Shown here piece by piece: positions 47,007-62,264 of a DNA stretch of 64,000 nucleotides (positions are counted from its first letter, which is position 1; each line of letters starts with the position of its first letter). The stretch is taken from contig CAJNYU010000133.1 in assembly GCA_905331475.1 (NCBI GenBank), positions 1-64,000 of the forward strand, in the 5' to 3' direction. The notes under the pieces are model-generated. The model saw nothing but the letters and a program-made list of their open reading frames with translations, ran no database searches and was not told the DNA's origin. The stretch is from Rotaria socialis. Taxonomy: Eukaryota; Rotifera; Eurotatoria; Philodinida; Philodinidae. A program made the translations under genes and the position numbers.

Positions 47007-50000
47007 TTAATTATTAGCTATAGGATGAAAATTAGAACAAGGAAATAAATGCATCGATAGAAATCCTAATGGTGTACCGAATAACCAAATTTTCCAATAA
47101 AACGAACGTCCTCGTTCACTTAATACAAATGGTAATGTTGTTAATGTTAGAAAAATACAAGAATATATTGTTTCTCGTAATGGTAATTCAATTTCAATTG
47201 GTTTATCATTTCTATCTGAGTTAAATACTACCGTTTCACATTTTTTATATTGTTGAAAATCATAAAAATTTTTTAGTAATCTAAAAGAAAAGCAAAGAAA
47301 ACTTTTTATTCCGCTGAACGAACTTAGTTCGGTTTATTTTTTACTTGTCTTTCAAATGAAATCGTTGATAAAGCCAATTTGATATTTGTTCATCAGTTTC
47401 ACTTGGAACTTCATTCATTTCTATTCGTCTTATATCAACATGTAATTCACTTGTTTGACCTTGTAAATACTCTAAAATAAATTTAAAATAAATTAACAAA
47501 AACTCTTTATTATCAATAAGCTCGAGTTATCCAATAGATTTCACTGAGAATAAACTAAAAAATCTTTGAATTTTTCTTACTATTCAACTTCATTAGTCGA
47601 ATGAAGACAACTAGAATATCTCTTCAGAGATATCATATGAAAACAGAGTTTACTTGAAAATATAATATCATGACAGAGACAACTCTATTTTTCGATTCAA
47701 TGTTCATAAAAATCTATCAATCATCACCGCAACGATGCACGACACATATTGAAACATACTTCGAGATTCTAATCAAATGCTTTAAATGCTATTTCAAAGA
47801 TTGATGTAGATCACGTTACTTTTGAAGTTTTCTTTCTGGGCTTAGTTAAATGTAGTTCTGGTCTGATAAAATACTAAATAGCTGATATAATCATTCGTAT
47901 GATTCATCTGTAAGAATGATATCATTAGCTAAGTTTCGATTGCAAAGTCTTAAAGTGATGTGTGTTTCATAGAAACAGTTTGAAATATCAAATGAACAGA
48001 TATGAACTCTGGAGAAATTACTTTGGTAGTTGTTGATCATTATAATGACTACTGATTCTATTTAAACGAAATAGCCACTGTTGATAAATTAAAAAAAGGA
48101 CTAGAAACGATTTAACCTTTCCTTATCTGTAACTTATTTAATGAACTGTTGAGTTGTCACTTGAACATTATCTAACAGATTACCGAAGAGAATTTTTCTC
48201 AATTTTTGTTTCTGTCAAATACACGATAGCTGCTGTTTGTATATTAAAATATTACTCTAGTATATTTATAAAACTTATTGGAAGTCATCAAGATTTAGAT
48301 TTTATTTTGTTATTCATCGTGAACAAATCAATGAATACTTTAAATTTTCAGTCGAATGGATTCGTAAAAGATCCTGAATACAAAAAGAAGTAGTATCGAT
48401 TACAATAGATTAGTTTTAATCTTTGAGAGATATTTATGAAGATATTTTAGGATATATGATTTGTTTACCAGACATTGACGGCGCAGCTAAACGAATTTTT
48501 TGATCGATATCATAAGTTTGATTATACATAACAGTTATATCATAGACGGCATCTAATTTATGTTTAAGTGCTTTTATAGCAGCTACTGTTGCGCCCGATC
48601 GAGGATAAAGTACATGATCAAATGGTGATAAACCTGAATTATCAAATGCACGTCAAGGTTAAATTAAAACAGAAGTTTTTTTGCTTTTTATTTTCAAACC
48701 TTTATCGTGTGCAAATAGACGTGATCGTTCGATAGCATATTGATTATTAACTGGATTATATCGTGTACCTTCAGGGAAAATGACCAACCAAACAGGTAAA
48801 CCATTGCATTCAACTTGTTTCATTCCTTTTTGTACTCGATCTAAATCTTCTTTATCATTTCGACGAACATAAATACAGCCATGCTAATGAGAATCAAAAA
48901 TTTTTCAACTAACTAATTTATTTATTTTTTCTTATCTATTTACTTGTTGAAAATAAAAACCATACAGTGGAATCCATTTTAAATCACTTTTAAGAACATA
49001 TCGAATATGCCCAAGACTACCTTGATGAATTGCTAACATATTTGAAACAATCCAATCGACTAAATATTTCATTTTATTCTATTTAATAAGAAAAAATAAA
49101 GAAAACACAAAACATTTACCTGAACTTTGATGATTTGATATGTAAAGAACATTTTCTTTTTTTCTGAATATTTCTGCATAATCGCCATGTAAATATATCT
49201 AAACAAAGAAATTTCTTTCATTAAATTTTTTCCTGGATAAAATAAATATTCAGAATCAAATTGTTGATATTAGAGAATAACAGTAAAGGTTTTACTCTGA
49301 TTAAATCAATTTTTTTCCAAATAAAAATTTTTTCGTTTTCATTTCCTTCTATAGCATAGATATTTATATCAATGAATAGTAAATTCTTCTAGGTTAAATG
49401 ATAGATTATATTTTGTTAGAATTGATTAGTTCAAATAAAAATCTCACCAGAAATTATTTTCTTCGTTCGAATTAGTAAACGAAACTAGATTCGATTATTA
49501 TCTGAGCATAGTTAAAATATGAGTCAATCTATAATCATTCAAGTGAACAAATTAACATAAAAAACAAATTGAAGATTGATTCAAGAATTAAATCAACAGA
49601 AAAATATGATGATAATTTTTATGTTTATTATTCTTAATGATAGCATCAAAAATTAAAATTAAAATATTGAATTACATTCTTTTCAAAATCATAGATTAAA
49701 TTCTTTTTTTTACATTCAATTAATTAAAATCATTTAGATTTAATACGAACTTTTTAGAATCAAATATAAATTTTGGAAATATGATACGAATCATTTCTTT
49801 ATTTTAATACTACAATTTTCATCATTTGATTTATTTCTAAAAAAGGATTTAATAATTTCTCGAAATATTGAAAGGTATCGCCAGATAGTAGAAATGAAAT
49901 CGACCTTGCTGAATTCAGAAATTAACTTATAATTTTTCTACTTAAGAAATACTGATATTAATATTTGAAAACAAAAATAGGATGAAAAGAAAGAAAATAA

Positions 50001-50235
50001 TAATTAAACTTACTTTAACATTAACCCAATTTTGAAAGAAGAAAAGTATTAATCTTTGATACATTGAATATAAATGATCATCACAACGACGATAAATATG
50101 AGGTGGGAATAGAGCATATGTAACCGATCGTATTAAAAACCAAAAAGTAATAACAGTCGGTGCTGTTCCAAATAGAGTTACCACTGGAAGACCAAATCGT
50201 AATGAATTGATTGTTAGAAGAAAGACTGTTAACAT
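47007..50235 (-). CDS. AGPAT5: AGPAT5-type acyltransferase (right-arm copy)
   Basis: Exons 50235-50014, 49198-49120, 49059-48944, 48883-48700, 48633-48469, 47471-47345 and 47280-47007, 388 residues. The NHQSSVD and FPEGTR motifs are intact and identical to the left copy. The order UTP23-AGPAT5 with a 32-bp gap is preserved. Confidence 0.93.
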
Positions 50236-50272
50236 TATCTTAATTTTTATCTGAAACGAAAGCAAATTTATT
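50236..50272 (-). promoter_or_regulatory. Mirror of the UTP23/AGPAT5 poly(A)-acceptor junction
   Basis: AATAAA at 50272-50267 (minus strand) contains the UTP23 stop. The acceptor AG at 50252-50251 precedes the AGPAT5 ATG at 50235 by a 15-nt leader. Confidence 0.65.
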
Positions 50273-53200
50273 CTTTATGAAAAAATTCTTTTATAGAAAA
50301 TGTTTTTTGTAATTCTTTTAAATGTTCTTTTAAATGTGATGACATTCTTAATTGTCTTGTTCTACGTCTTGTCATTTTTTCTGATTTATTATTAACTGTT
50401 TGATTAATTGAATTTATTGTTTTCTTTTTTTTCATTGATAATGGATTAATTCCATGTTTTTTCTTTGTCTTTTTTTCACCATTATTTTCGTCTTGATCCA
50501 GATTAAGTTCATGCTTTCTTTTTTTTAAAACATTCGATTCATGTTTACTTAAATTAGTTCGTTCCTTTTTCTTTTCTTCAACAATTGAACGAGAATTTAA
50601 TGATGGACGTTCTAAATTTATTGCATTATGTGTTATTAGCATTGTTGGCAAATCTGGACGATGATTGTGACAATATTCTCGTAATGATAATGACTAAATA
50701 TTTAAAAATAAAAATAAAAATTAACTATTATTTATTAATAAAAAAGATACTTGAGATGCAAGAAAATATTTTTTAGTTGTATCTTTAATTAAAATTTGTT
50801 GGAAACATTTTTCAGCTGATATCGATGGATAATGATTACATTTTACTATGTCATATTGTTTTAAGATTAACATTGCACCGAATCCAATTCCACCTAAATA
50901 AATAATTGAATTTATTTCACATCACATTCACCATTGATCTATGTGAAGTAACAAGAAAGAAAAGCTATTGATGAAGTTTAGTCGGATGACCAAATTAGTA
51001 GAAGAAATGAACGTCATCTAGGAATGATATAAAAAGAAATTCAAATGTTTCTCTCAAAAAAGAAAAAAAAATGTTAACCATCGACAAAACGAAAAAAAAA
51101 TCGTTGAAATAGAACAAATTATTGTTCTCTTCTTACGATTAGATCACATAGAGAATTAATTTATATTTCTTTTCTGTTGTTTAAAATCCTTAGTTCTAAT
51201 CAAAAATAAAACGATTGTTTATAATGAGAGAAGTGTAGTAACCGATTTTCAGTCTTTTAACATGATCTTTAATCTAGCTACGAACTTTTTCATTCGCCTC
51301 TACTAATAGTCTCAGAAAAAAAAGATGAAAATGAATTCAAACAAAATATGAATCTGAAAACGAACAAACTTAATCTAATATTTTCCATTTTCAAGCCAAC
51401 GAAAAGGAAAATTCATGTATTTATTTTGTATGATTTTATAATTATACTCAATATGAGCAGATTCTACCAGATTCAACAGAGAAGCTTTGTCTAAAATATG
51501 ACTGAAGGCACAAGAACTAATTTGATTTGAAACTAGTAAAAAAGCTGTTAGCACAATCCCTGTGAAATTAAAATGTGAAACACGTTGACATTCCTTTTCT
51601 GGAATCCGCCTATCGCGGTCAGTGATAGCCTGTGGAGTGTTTCTCTGTTACGCCCTGTATTATGATGTATGGGGTCTCTAGAAACCATCGCAGACTGTTA
51701 CAGAAAAATTAATTAATTATTTTCTCTGTAACAGTCTGTGAGGGGGAAGGCTCCAAATTTCTACCCTGTATACTTCAACACTTCTTCCAGATCGTGTTTC
51801 ACAAAAATAATCTTGTATATGATTAAAATCCAACAAAAAAAAACACTTACAGATTAAAAGAAATTACTCTTACTGGGATCGTATGTATCTTCAATGAATT
51901 GGTTTCATATTACTTCATTACGAATTTGTCGACTTAATTAGTCTGTTTATATATACATGGGATGCTTTCGTCGTCTGTAGGATCAATTTAAAATTTTCAA
52001 AATTCTATATTTTACTTGATCGCGATATGTAATACGGGTGGATCGAAACAACTCGATTAAAAACTTTATTGTTGTAAGGTTTATCTATTACCATCACACT
52101 ATGCTTCATTTTTACTAATTCAGCAACTCATAAATCTGTTTTAGATTATAATAAATATATAATTTATGTTTAAATAAATGCGGAAACATTGGATTTGCAT
52201 CCGATTGTTATGTGTACTGCAAGAACTGAGTCGATTTATATATGTTGTGAATAATGCTGAGAAAAAATTGTTTTTTGAAAAAATCCCTGTACCCCCTCCC
52301 CCCTCCTCAGGGATGGTCTGGTCAATAATGACAATTTTTTCGATACCTCGGACATTTCTTGACGGATCCCTCTCATCTTCGAACTCGACTGAGATATTGA
52401 TGAGATCATTCTGTGTACAAAATTTCATGGCAATCTTGATCAGCCTTTCAGGAGTTATCGTGTAAACGGACGGACGGACACACTGACCGACTCTAGTGTA
52501 CTCACTTTTTTTTTGAGTACACAAAAAGACGTGAATACGATAGTAACAAATGAATGATGATGCCAATACAGAAATACTCTTGCACCCTAACACTTAGCAT
52601 GGATGATGCAACGCGTTTTCGTCCTAATCTAGCTTATTTACATGAAAATCTTCATAGAAATAAACCAATAAATTATTGATAACACCAAATCCCTCATACT
52701 CATATCATGTAATGTTTTTGTATGGCATTGATCATAGTTCGTTCACTGAAGTAAATGTCAAATAAGCAGCATTTCATTGGCAAAACATATTATTCATATT
52801 TCTCCAAGAGCTAGCTTGAGACGAAAATGCGAGTATCAATTCGAAAAGTTTTACATACAATGATTTTTCTCGTTAGGAACATCCCACCAATTATATTAAC
52901 ATCTTTTAATAATGAACGATTAGAGATATGTAAGTATATCAGCATGGATTAAGATGACATTTTTATTTTCATTTGTTCTCATGGACTCAATGTATTATTT
53001 ATACCTTTGCTAATTTCTATTCTCAAAAGAATTATTTTTCTAATTGAAAACCATAAATAGAATTGGAGAAAAAGCTGTTTTTGATATATTTGCTGATATT
53101 TGTTGATATTAATGAATGAGATAATAAAAACTAATAATATTTAAAATTAAAGCTAAAATATTACCTAATAATTCAGTTTCTTTAATTGCACATAAAGTTG

Positions 53201-53384
53201 TTGAACAGATAATTTGCTCAGTTTCTAAATATGCTTTTAATTGTTCATCAATTTGTATTTTCCATTGAAGTGCTTCAAATGCAAATGTCCCATCAATTAA
53301 AATGATAAATGGAATTTCGATATCAAAGTGTGTTCGATAATAATTAAGTAAACGACGAATAAATTTATGACGTGATAATTTCAT
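50268..53384 (-). CDS. UTP23: rRNA-processing protein UTP23 (right-arm copy)
   Basis: Exons 53384-53165, 50893-50751 and 50693-50268, 262 residues, same translation as the left copy, including the Tyr in place of the first zinc-ligand Cys and the GINPLS motif. Intron 1 carries the mirrored repeat insertions at 51542-51803 and 52266-52593. Confidence 0.92.
51542..51803. mobile_element. MITE-like element, copy A', right arm
   Basis: Mirror of 20508-20769. In plus orientation: GTTAGCACAATCCCTGTG near 51545, inverted repeats TGTGAAACACG at 51574-51584 and CGTGTTTCACA at 51793-51803, internal hairpin 51691-51738. Confidence 0.7.
52266..52593. repeat. Dispersed-repeat-like insertion, right-arm copy
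   Basis: Mirror of 19718-20045, with the CGGACGGACGGACACAC run near 52468-52484 and the GTGTACTC/GAGTACAC hairpin at 52496-52522. Confidence 0.45.
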
Positions 53385-53444
53385 CTAGAAGGATTATTTC
53401 CTCTTAATTTTTACACAATAAAATCAATAAATCATATATTTATT
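53385..53444 (-). promoter_or_regulatory. Mirror of the CAMKMT/UTP23 junction signals
   Basis: On the minus strand, AATAAA is at 53444-53439 and acceptor TCCTTCTAG ends at 53385, directly abutting the UTP23 ATG at 53384. Confidence 0.55.
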
Positions 53445-53539
53445 ATTCTATTAAGATCAATTGTGTTCTAATTTTTATGAATAAATATAAGATTCTAAAT
53501 GCACGGAATGATCAAGAAAAGCAATTAGGAAAAAGAGAT

Positions 53540-55039
53540 TCACTGGTCAGATTTTTGACGTTTACGTAAAATGACAAGTATTGGATGATGAAGATCACTT
53601 GAATAATGTTTATTTATTTGTTTAGCCTATTTTATTAATAAGAAATAAATAAATAAATAAATAAATAAATAAAGCAATATTTTTATTTACTTCTAAATGT
53701 TTATTGAAAACATCTTCATCATAATGTTCAAAAACACTACATTCAAAAGGATATGTTTCAGCAATTGAAACAAATCTATTTAAACTTTTTGAACGGTATG
53801 GAGCAAAATTTATTGCCATACCCTTAAGAAGTAAAACATTTTAGAGAATAAGTAAACAAAACGAAAAGAAAATGTTCTACCGAATCTTTTAGCATATAAT
53901 AAATAGTATGACACAAATCATGATGAAGATCTTCAAAAAAGAAACTAAAATTACAAAGGATTAAATTGAAAACAAATAATATTTTTAAATCATTTTGAAA
54001 AATCACCAATCAGCCGAAATAATAAAATCGAAGCGTTCTTTTAATAATGGATCATTTAATTGACGTGTCCATATAAGTACGCGGGATTCTATCGAACACA
54101 ACCAATTATGTTCATTATTTTTTGCTCTTAAAATTGCATTTAAATCTTGAGAATAGCAAAATAGTAATTAAAAATCAATTCAACTCTCGAATAAATACTA
54201 GCAATGCTCTTTTCATTTCCATCTGTAGCAACAAGCTCTTTGAGCGAAATCGATCGCGCCAACTGCGATTAATAAACATGCAAAAAATGATTATTTATCA
54301 TGCCGAATAATGTTATTGATTAAATAATTTTCATTCAATAATAATAAGAAAAGAAAAGAAAAGAAAGAAAAAAGCAAATACTTACAGAAAGACCAGCTAA
54401 ACATGTCATACCACCACCAAGTTCACAAACGCTTTTATTTCTAAAAAAAAATTTTTATTGATTTATTTATTTACTGAGATTTAATACAGTATTTTACTCG
54501 AATATTTCTTTTTCTTTTAAACAATAGAAAGCAAGAACTTCCTCTGATGGCCATATACCTTCACAAATAATTCATAAAAAATAAAAGAAAATTATTCTTG
54601 AAAATAAAACATACATGTATTGCCTGTATTATTGAAGCCAATTAGATCTGCATAATCGATCTTTGTTGAACACAAGCTTTTATAAAACAAAAACCACAGA
54701 TCAGTGAAATGAAGAAGTTTTTATATTAGTTTTTTTAAAAGTCTAACCGAATATCTAACGAAAGAATATTTGATTGATTATCTTCAAATGAAGGAAATTC
54801 AATTTTACACCATGTTCCATCATCGTGATCATTTGACGGTAATGAACTTCTTACATATAAACCAAATGTTTTAAAACGCATTACGGATATATCTTCATGA
54901 TCGCAAGATGATCGAAGATTTTTGCTCAGAAGAATCTATTGCAAATTTTTGTAATTAAATTTAAAAAAAAAAGATTTCCTATTTTATTAAAGATAACCTC
55001 GCCAAGCATGCGCCATCGTTGTCTTGCTAATGCTGTCAT
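53540..55039 (-). CDS. CAMKMT: Calmodulin-lysine N-methyltransferase (right-arm copy)
   Basis: Exons 55039-54998, 54935-54748, 54676-54615, 54558-54498, 54440-54386, 54262-54199, 54145-54007, 53944-53881, 53822-53691 and 53626-53540, 297 residues. The frame and motif I (ELGGGMTC) are intact. The TTTA repeat in its ninth intron has the same length as in the left copy. Confidence 0.92.
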
Positions 55040-58000
55040 TCTTCTCAATATTTTGATCCCTTCACATCTCTTCAACAACTAGCATTCATTCATTCACTAC
55101 CAAGGAAAAAAAGCGAATTTATCATTCGAGTAGTTGTTACCAATAAAAATTTTTTTTATTCTTTCATGTTTTCACTCTTGTCAAATACATAATTGCTTCT
55201 TTTTTTCAAATTGCTGTAATATATTCAGTAAAATACTCGTGAAAGAAAATATTTTATAATATGAAAATTTCAAGATGATAGTGTCATCTGTTGACCATGA
55301 ATTGTATCGATCAATAAGGATGAACATGTGTGAAGTGAATAGATTTTTCAGTGATTTTTAGTCTTGATGTTCGTTGGAACGGCGAGAAAATTCAATTCCT
55401 CGCGTGAATATATAGAACCATGAGAACAGAATGTAAAAAACTTTAGTTCCTTAACATCTTTTCATTTGTAGCTTCATTTTATGAAAGTATTTCTATTTAT
55501 AGAAATTAAAAAAATATGATGTTAAGATGTATTATACAGATATCATTATTCACACATATGTATTTGATTTCCATAAATGAATAATAAAGCCTATCGAATC
55601 GTTATTTCAAATTTTCTTCGCCATTAAAAATGTACAGACTCACAGCATACTATATGCCATTCCGATACAATCAACTTTTTACATTGTGATCTAAAGTTTG
55701 CCAAATTGAACAATACAATCAGACTTGTTTGTCAACATCATTAGAGAATTCATATATAATAAATAATCCATTCAAAAACTGAACAATTTTAGACAAACTA
55801 ATATCATTAAAGTATAAATTAAATTAAAACGAAGAATATGATGTTAATAAAAGAGTTTGATTTTATCAGGAAATTGAAGTGTTTTATAAAAAATATTCAA
55901 CTAGTAAAAAGTGAGTATAATAATTAAGTCTTGATTTTTTGGTTATATTTTTTCACACGTCTTCTATTCTATAGATTTTCTAGTCGCGAAATAAAGGTGA
56001 TGTTAAATATTTTGTACCATTAGAAAAGGTATGCTGGTACGAAAATTCTCTGGAACAGTTCAACCTTTCAAAAACGTTCGACTAATTAACTATGAGAATC
56101 TAATGATTTAGATTAAAAAAACTGTCTACTATTGAATAGTATTTGGTATCAAAGTTATAATTTCAAAAGAAGAAAAAGGCTATCGAATTAATTTCGAATT
56201 AAATAGATAACAGCAAATTGTAATAGTTCATGAATTGTAACTAGAATGTATTTTGCAATTCGTTATGATATTAAATCATTTTTTCTATGACTGCAAATAA
56301 ATAAAAACTTTAAAAGTTATCAAAGAAAAATTGTGAATTTTGATCTAATAATATTTTTTTCAATGGATGTTTGAATTCCAGAATTTTCAATTGAATCGAT
56401 CTTGAAGATATTTCATCATAGTTTCGAGTAATATTTCAAATTATTGATAATATTAAGAAAATTTTTCATATATGAACAAACTAAAATATTCATTAAATTG
56501 AAGTCAATCCGATTTAATTATCAATCTGCTTGATTTGATCTACTCATTACGATTGTGTCGTTACCTGGAGGTCATTATAAATGCTGCATGAGTTTAATTA
56601 ATTAGATAAAATTCTGTTAGAACAAAACAAATGATACCATACAATATCGATTTTCTTAGAAATCAATTAATAAATGTAAACGAGAAAAGAAGCTACCTAT
56701 GAATCGAAAAACCGAGAGATCATAGGAAATCCTTTAGTTAGTTGTTGTTCATTCGATTGCTTTTGAACTCAAATAAATAAGATTATACAAATCTAAATCT
56801 TAGCAAAATCTTAACCATAATTTTATTATTATTTTGTTTGAGCTTTCTTGTTTCTATAGACTATGGATGGAAATAAGGCTCCAAACTATAACAAAGCATT
56901 TCCAGAAATTGATTACTGTCAATAAATTAATTCAAGATTCTCAAAATTTGCAAATGCATTTTCAATAACTTTATGAGTTGAAAATCGATACACTTTCTAA
57001 AGAACAGATACTTTTTTCCTCTTAATAGTGTTTAGATTGGCGATATGATAATTACAGTAGTTTTGTTTAACTGTTGGTTCAATAAAAACTAAATATTTGC
57101 TCGTTTATAGATATATTTATGCTACTCAATCTCATTTTTTTAAATCTTGTAAAGAGATTATTTCACAAAATTTGTAAAAGACGACGAAGAATTATTCAAA
57201 AAGAAAACAATTTGGAATCATTAATTACGATTTCAAGATTATGTTAGATAAAAGAATTTTGAATGTAACTATAAGATTTATTGATCAATAATATTTTATA
57301 CTGAAATAAAAACAAACAATTTTATAAACGAATTAGCTTAATCAATGAGAAACGATTCTAAATTTAATTGATAAACAACGATATAGTTAAATAATATTTT
57401 TATTCAAATATGTTCAACTATGTTTATAATAATCGGAATATTCGATAGAAAAATTTTAAAGAGATTATTTTTTATTTTTTATGAAAATATTTTTTATCCT
57501 TGTGTTTCAAGTCTAAATTAATGGAATTTTAGTAACAGATACTATTTTCTATTGCAGTACTCCTATACATGGTCGAATATGAATATGAAATTTGCTAGGT
57601 GAGGTTGCTTCATAATCGTAACATGATTCATTTTTGTCAATTAATAAATAAAAATCTTATATAGTTTATATAATAATTCTCATTAATGAAAAGCAAAAGA
57701 AAAATCAATTGTATTTTTTTTTAAATATAGGTTTTGTTGGAAGTTGAAAATGTATCGATTCACATGCGTAGAATAACTTATTCAATTCAATGGAAAAATT
57801 CGCCACAATAAGAATGTGCAATTGGGAGCAGCACAAAATTATTTAAATACTACTTTGATTCAAAATAGGTTAAAACAAAATAAGATTTGATTATGTTATC
57901 AATTAATAACAAATAGAAATTCATTCTGAAATTATAAAATAATTCTATTCGTAATTGTGTAGAAGAAATAATCTATATGATTAAAACACAGTTTTACTTT

Positions 58001-59005
58001 TTACAATTTTCCTTTTCATGCTGTTTTTTCTAGTGTAATATTATTTAATATCTGCTTTGAATTAATAAACCAAAAGAGAACTATGATTCTGATTCTGATT
58101 CTGATTCTGATTGCTACTCGATGACACGTTACGATGACTAATTTTTATAATGTCGAAACATATAAATTGATTGTTAATAAGCATGAAAATGTTTTTACAA
58201 TCAATTTAATACGCAGATTAAAATCTTTCTTGTCTGTGATTTGCTTTTGGTTGCAAGTCAATAGCTATGACTTTTCTCTTTTTCTTTATCAATAAAAGTA
58301 AAGTGCAATTAAGCAAAAAACAAAGAAATCATTATTTATCTTTATTTTCATATATGTTTAATAATTAAAGATATTTGACAAACAATTCTAAGGAACAAAA
58401 AGAAATTTTTAATTATCAAATGGAAATTTAATGAAAGATATTAAATGTCGGTAAAAAATCTAATTGAAATCAATGTTAAATAAAAATCAAAAGTTCAATT
58501 AAATAAAGAATATTTATTAAATCCATGGATAATTTCTTTTCGAATATTAAGTGGCATATTGCTCAATAATCAATTGACTTGCAAATTTATTTTTCTATAC
58601 GTGTGTGTGTGTGTTGAATAGATGAAGACGATACTAGAATCAGCTCTGTCAATGATGATTATCATCGGAACAAACACATTTAGAATCTATTATCTATCTG
58701 ATATGCTTTTTTTTCTTTTACTATGTCTGATCAGTCTTTTCTTCGTCTTCTTTTTTTTTTCTTCTATATGTGTTATCTATCGGAAGGCGCGTCGAAATGA
58801 CAGTTAATTCATTATTAATTTGGCACTTTGTATGTAAATAAATAATGAGCTTTGCTCTTTCTCATTCGTTCTATTCGGCTTTTTCTTATTCTTCTTTTTC
58901 GATTATTTATTGCTCCTTTGTGTGTAATAGAAAGAAATCCCAAATGTCAGATTGAAAATAAACCAACAAAAAAAAAGAAAAAAGGCGAGAATGAGTGTAA
59001 GTATA

Positions 59006-59041
<36 letters not shown>

Positions 59042-60243
59042 TTGATGGAGTAAGCACGACGCATGATGATGATGACCATTTAATAATCGATGCACACACG
59101 CACGCATAAATTGAATCACCTCATCAAACGACCATCAATTATAAATGTGTGTTGTTTTACTAGTCATCATTTGTTGATAAAGAGAAAAAAAAATAGTCAT
59201 TCTTGTTAAAGTTAAATTGGGCAGCCTGTCAAAACGATGAACACAAATGCCTTCTGCTATGAAAATGACTTGATTGAGTATTCGATTTCAGATTGAAATT
59301 CTCTCTTATTAACAACAAAGCATTTCAAATGATTCATTCGTCGTTCGATCATTTTTTTACCTCTTGGGTCAATATCGAAATTTGAAATCTGTATGTAAAT
59401 AATAATTTTTGATGTCGTTCTACAACGATTAAATAGTGTGTACACATCATTCACATCTATGACAGATTGTCTTAATTATATTTACTCAATTTTCTTTTTC
59501 TATTCTCAAAAAAGAAAAAAACTTTGCGTGTTGTGTACCAATGCCAAAACAATATTTAATTGGTTCGGTCACAATATAATCTAAATGAGACTCCCTCTTG
59601 ATTTTATTCATCAACATTCTCAAATAATTGACACTTTCATCGATTAATTTTACCTCCCTAATCATTACAATCTATACAATTCAATTGATTTTTATCAAAT
59701 ATAAAATAAGTTTCTTTCGATAATCGACGATTAGTGTAGACAAATAAATAAAAGGTTGATTTGTTTTTGTATTATATTGGGTCCCTTCAATTATTCATAT
59801 TCATTTCGCAAAACCAAATTATATTCATTTGACGTTTTGATCTTGGGAAGAAAAAACGTGTCTCTTATTTAACAATATATTAATACAATAGATTGAAGTA
59901 CGAGTTATATTCTCTTTGTTGATTGTCTTTACCCGGTGTCGTGTATCGATTTTCAAGGCAAAAATTTCCTTTTTCTCTTTCAGTTTCTCGATCGATAATA
60001 AAAAAAGAGCCAATCAATGAATAAAACAAATGCAATATGATTGGTTAAGATGAATCAATTTTTTTCCCCGACTCTCTTCCTTCTTTTTTTCGCTCTCTCA
60101 TTTTTCTCTCTATGTGAATTCGATAGAAATAACATAAATATATTTTATTAATAGTCGTTTATTTCAAAGGTATAGCAAGGTTTGTTCTTTATCGATAATA
60201 AGCAATTTGTATTTGAATAATTGAAAAAAAAACAGAGAAAGCA
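55040..60243. other. Mirror of the CAMKMT-UNCX intergenic region
   Basis: About 5.2 kb between divergent genes. No gene is seen. It contains the mirrored TCAGAA repeat (58085-58110) and the GA run (59010-59038). Confidence 0.6.
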
Positions 60244-61492
60244 ATGTCGGCAAGTCCATTCAATAGAAATAATTCTTCGTCGATGTTTTTAAATCTTTCA
60301 ACAAATAGTCCAGCAACTAATTTTTATAATTCTCAATTTTATTCCAATGCATTACGAAATCATTTTTTATCTCCATTTCTGCTACAACCATTAATTCCAA
60401 CAAAACCCAATTCTCTGTGTTTATCAATTCAAAATGAATCATCGTCTCCAATACATTTATCATCTTCACCATCAACAACAAAAAATAACTCAATTGATGA
60501 ACAAGATCAAGGTATAATTAAATTCTTTTTCTTTTTCTTTTTAATTAAATTTATGTTCTTGTTTTCTTTCTCTATTTTTTAGGATCAAATTTAAGTGAAG
60601 ATGAAAGTAGTACGGATCGAGATAGTAAGCGCAGACGAACACGAACAAATTTCACAAGTGTCCAAATTGATGAGTTAGAAAGAGCTTTTCAAGATGGTCA
60701 GTGTTTAGATGAAAAAAAAATGAAATTCCTGTTTTTTCAATCGAGTTTCTCTCTTTTCTTTTGCTTCCAACAGGTCATTATCCAGATGTTTACATGAGAG
60801 AAGCATTGGCAATGAGACTTGATTTAATTGAGTCAAGAGTTCAAGTTTGGTTTCAAAATCGACGAGCTAAAGTATATTTTATTTTCATTTATTATCAAAA
60901 TTAAAATAAACCTTCTTTTTCTTTCGTTTTTCTTCAGTGGAGAAAAATGGAAAATACAAAGAAAGGTCCAGGTCGTCCTCCACATAATGCTCATCCTACA
61001 ACATGCTCAGGTGATCCAATATCAGAAGAAGAATTAGCTAAAAAACGTTTAGAAGCCGAAGAAAAAAAACGTAGAAAACAAAGTGAAAGACAACGTAGAC
61101 AAGAAGCCAAAAAATCTTCGAATCCAAATTCATCTTCTGATTTAACTCAAACAAATTCAAAAATTTCAACAAGTGATTGTAATTCATCTTCATCATCATC
61201 ATCTTCATCGTCATCGATATCTCCAGCTACAAATAAATGCTCATATTCTATTGAAAGAATTTTATATCAATCATTATCGTCAAATGGAAGTTTAAAAAGA
61301 AAATCGAATCATTCAACAAATTCTTCTTCAGTTAAATCCAATCGAACAACAACACCACCACTACCAGTACCACTATCACTGCCGCTATTACTACCACCAC
61401 CACCTCCACCACCACTAGCAGCAACAACAATAATAACGCCACCAACTACTACAATAATAAATATTGATGATGGAAAAGTTCCACAATTATAA
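60244..61492 (+). CDS. UNCX: Unc4/UNCX-type homeobox transcription factor (right-arm copy)
   Basis: Exons 60244-60511, 60583-60696, 60774-60871 and 60938-61492, 344 residues, identical in translation to the left copy. Splicing joins G/GATCAAAT, GATG/GTCATTAT and GCTAAA/TGGAGA, rebuilding the complete homeodomain ([10 protein letters not shown] ... [14 protein letters not shown]). The [15 protein letters not shown] extension is encoded entirely in exon 4. Poly(A) hexamer AATAAA is at 61494-61499. Confidence 0.92.
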
Positions 61493-62264
61493 AAATAAAC
61501 GGAAACACGAAAGAAGAACAATAACAAGAAAAATAAGAAATTATTTTCTTCTTCCATTTATATAAAACAAAAACAAAACCCGGTTTTTATAGAGATAAAA
61601 AGACTCCAAATAATTATTCATTTTGTTGTATAAATATTCAATGATTATTTTGCTCGTTTTTTTCTTATTGTATTCATACAGATAAATAAAACAAAAAAAA
61701 ACTCTTTTTCAAAACAAAATTCGTCAGCTGATGTTTAATAAAAAATTTTTACTTTTAAAAGTTTCTTTTCCCACATTAAATTTGTTTTGTTTAAAGTCAA
61801 TGAACAATTGTCAATGATATCGGTCATCGTTACTCTATCTTAATAATGCAAACAAATTTTCTCGTTTCATTGCCTTTCTTTCGTTTTCTTATTCTATGTG
61901 TGATCGTCGAACTGATTTAGTAAACGGATCAATCATAAAATGTATAGCTACCCAACAAAAAGCAAAAAGAAAAAGAGCCTGTCATCATCGAACGATTGAA
62001 AATAAACACTTCTACAGATGAGACACAAAAGCGATATAACGACAACGACATGTTCTACACCAATATTACAGATTATAATCGATCACCTTTCTATCTCACA
62101 TTTACCAATCATAATCAAAACGATTCGATTGATCATACACACACACACACTCTCTCTCTCTCTCTTTCAATACGATACAAAGGATATAACTAATAAATCG
62201 AATAGATACTTGATACTCGCATACATAACATTATAACAAAAGAGAAAAAGAGAATATTGACATA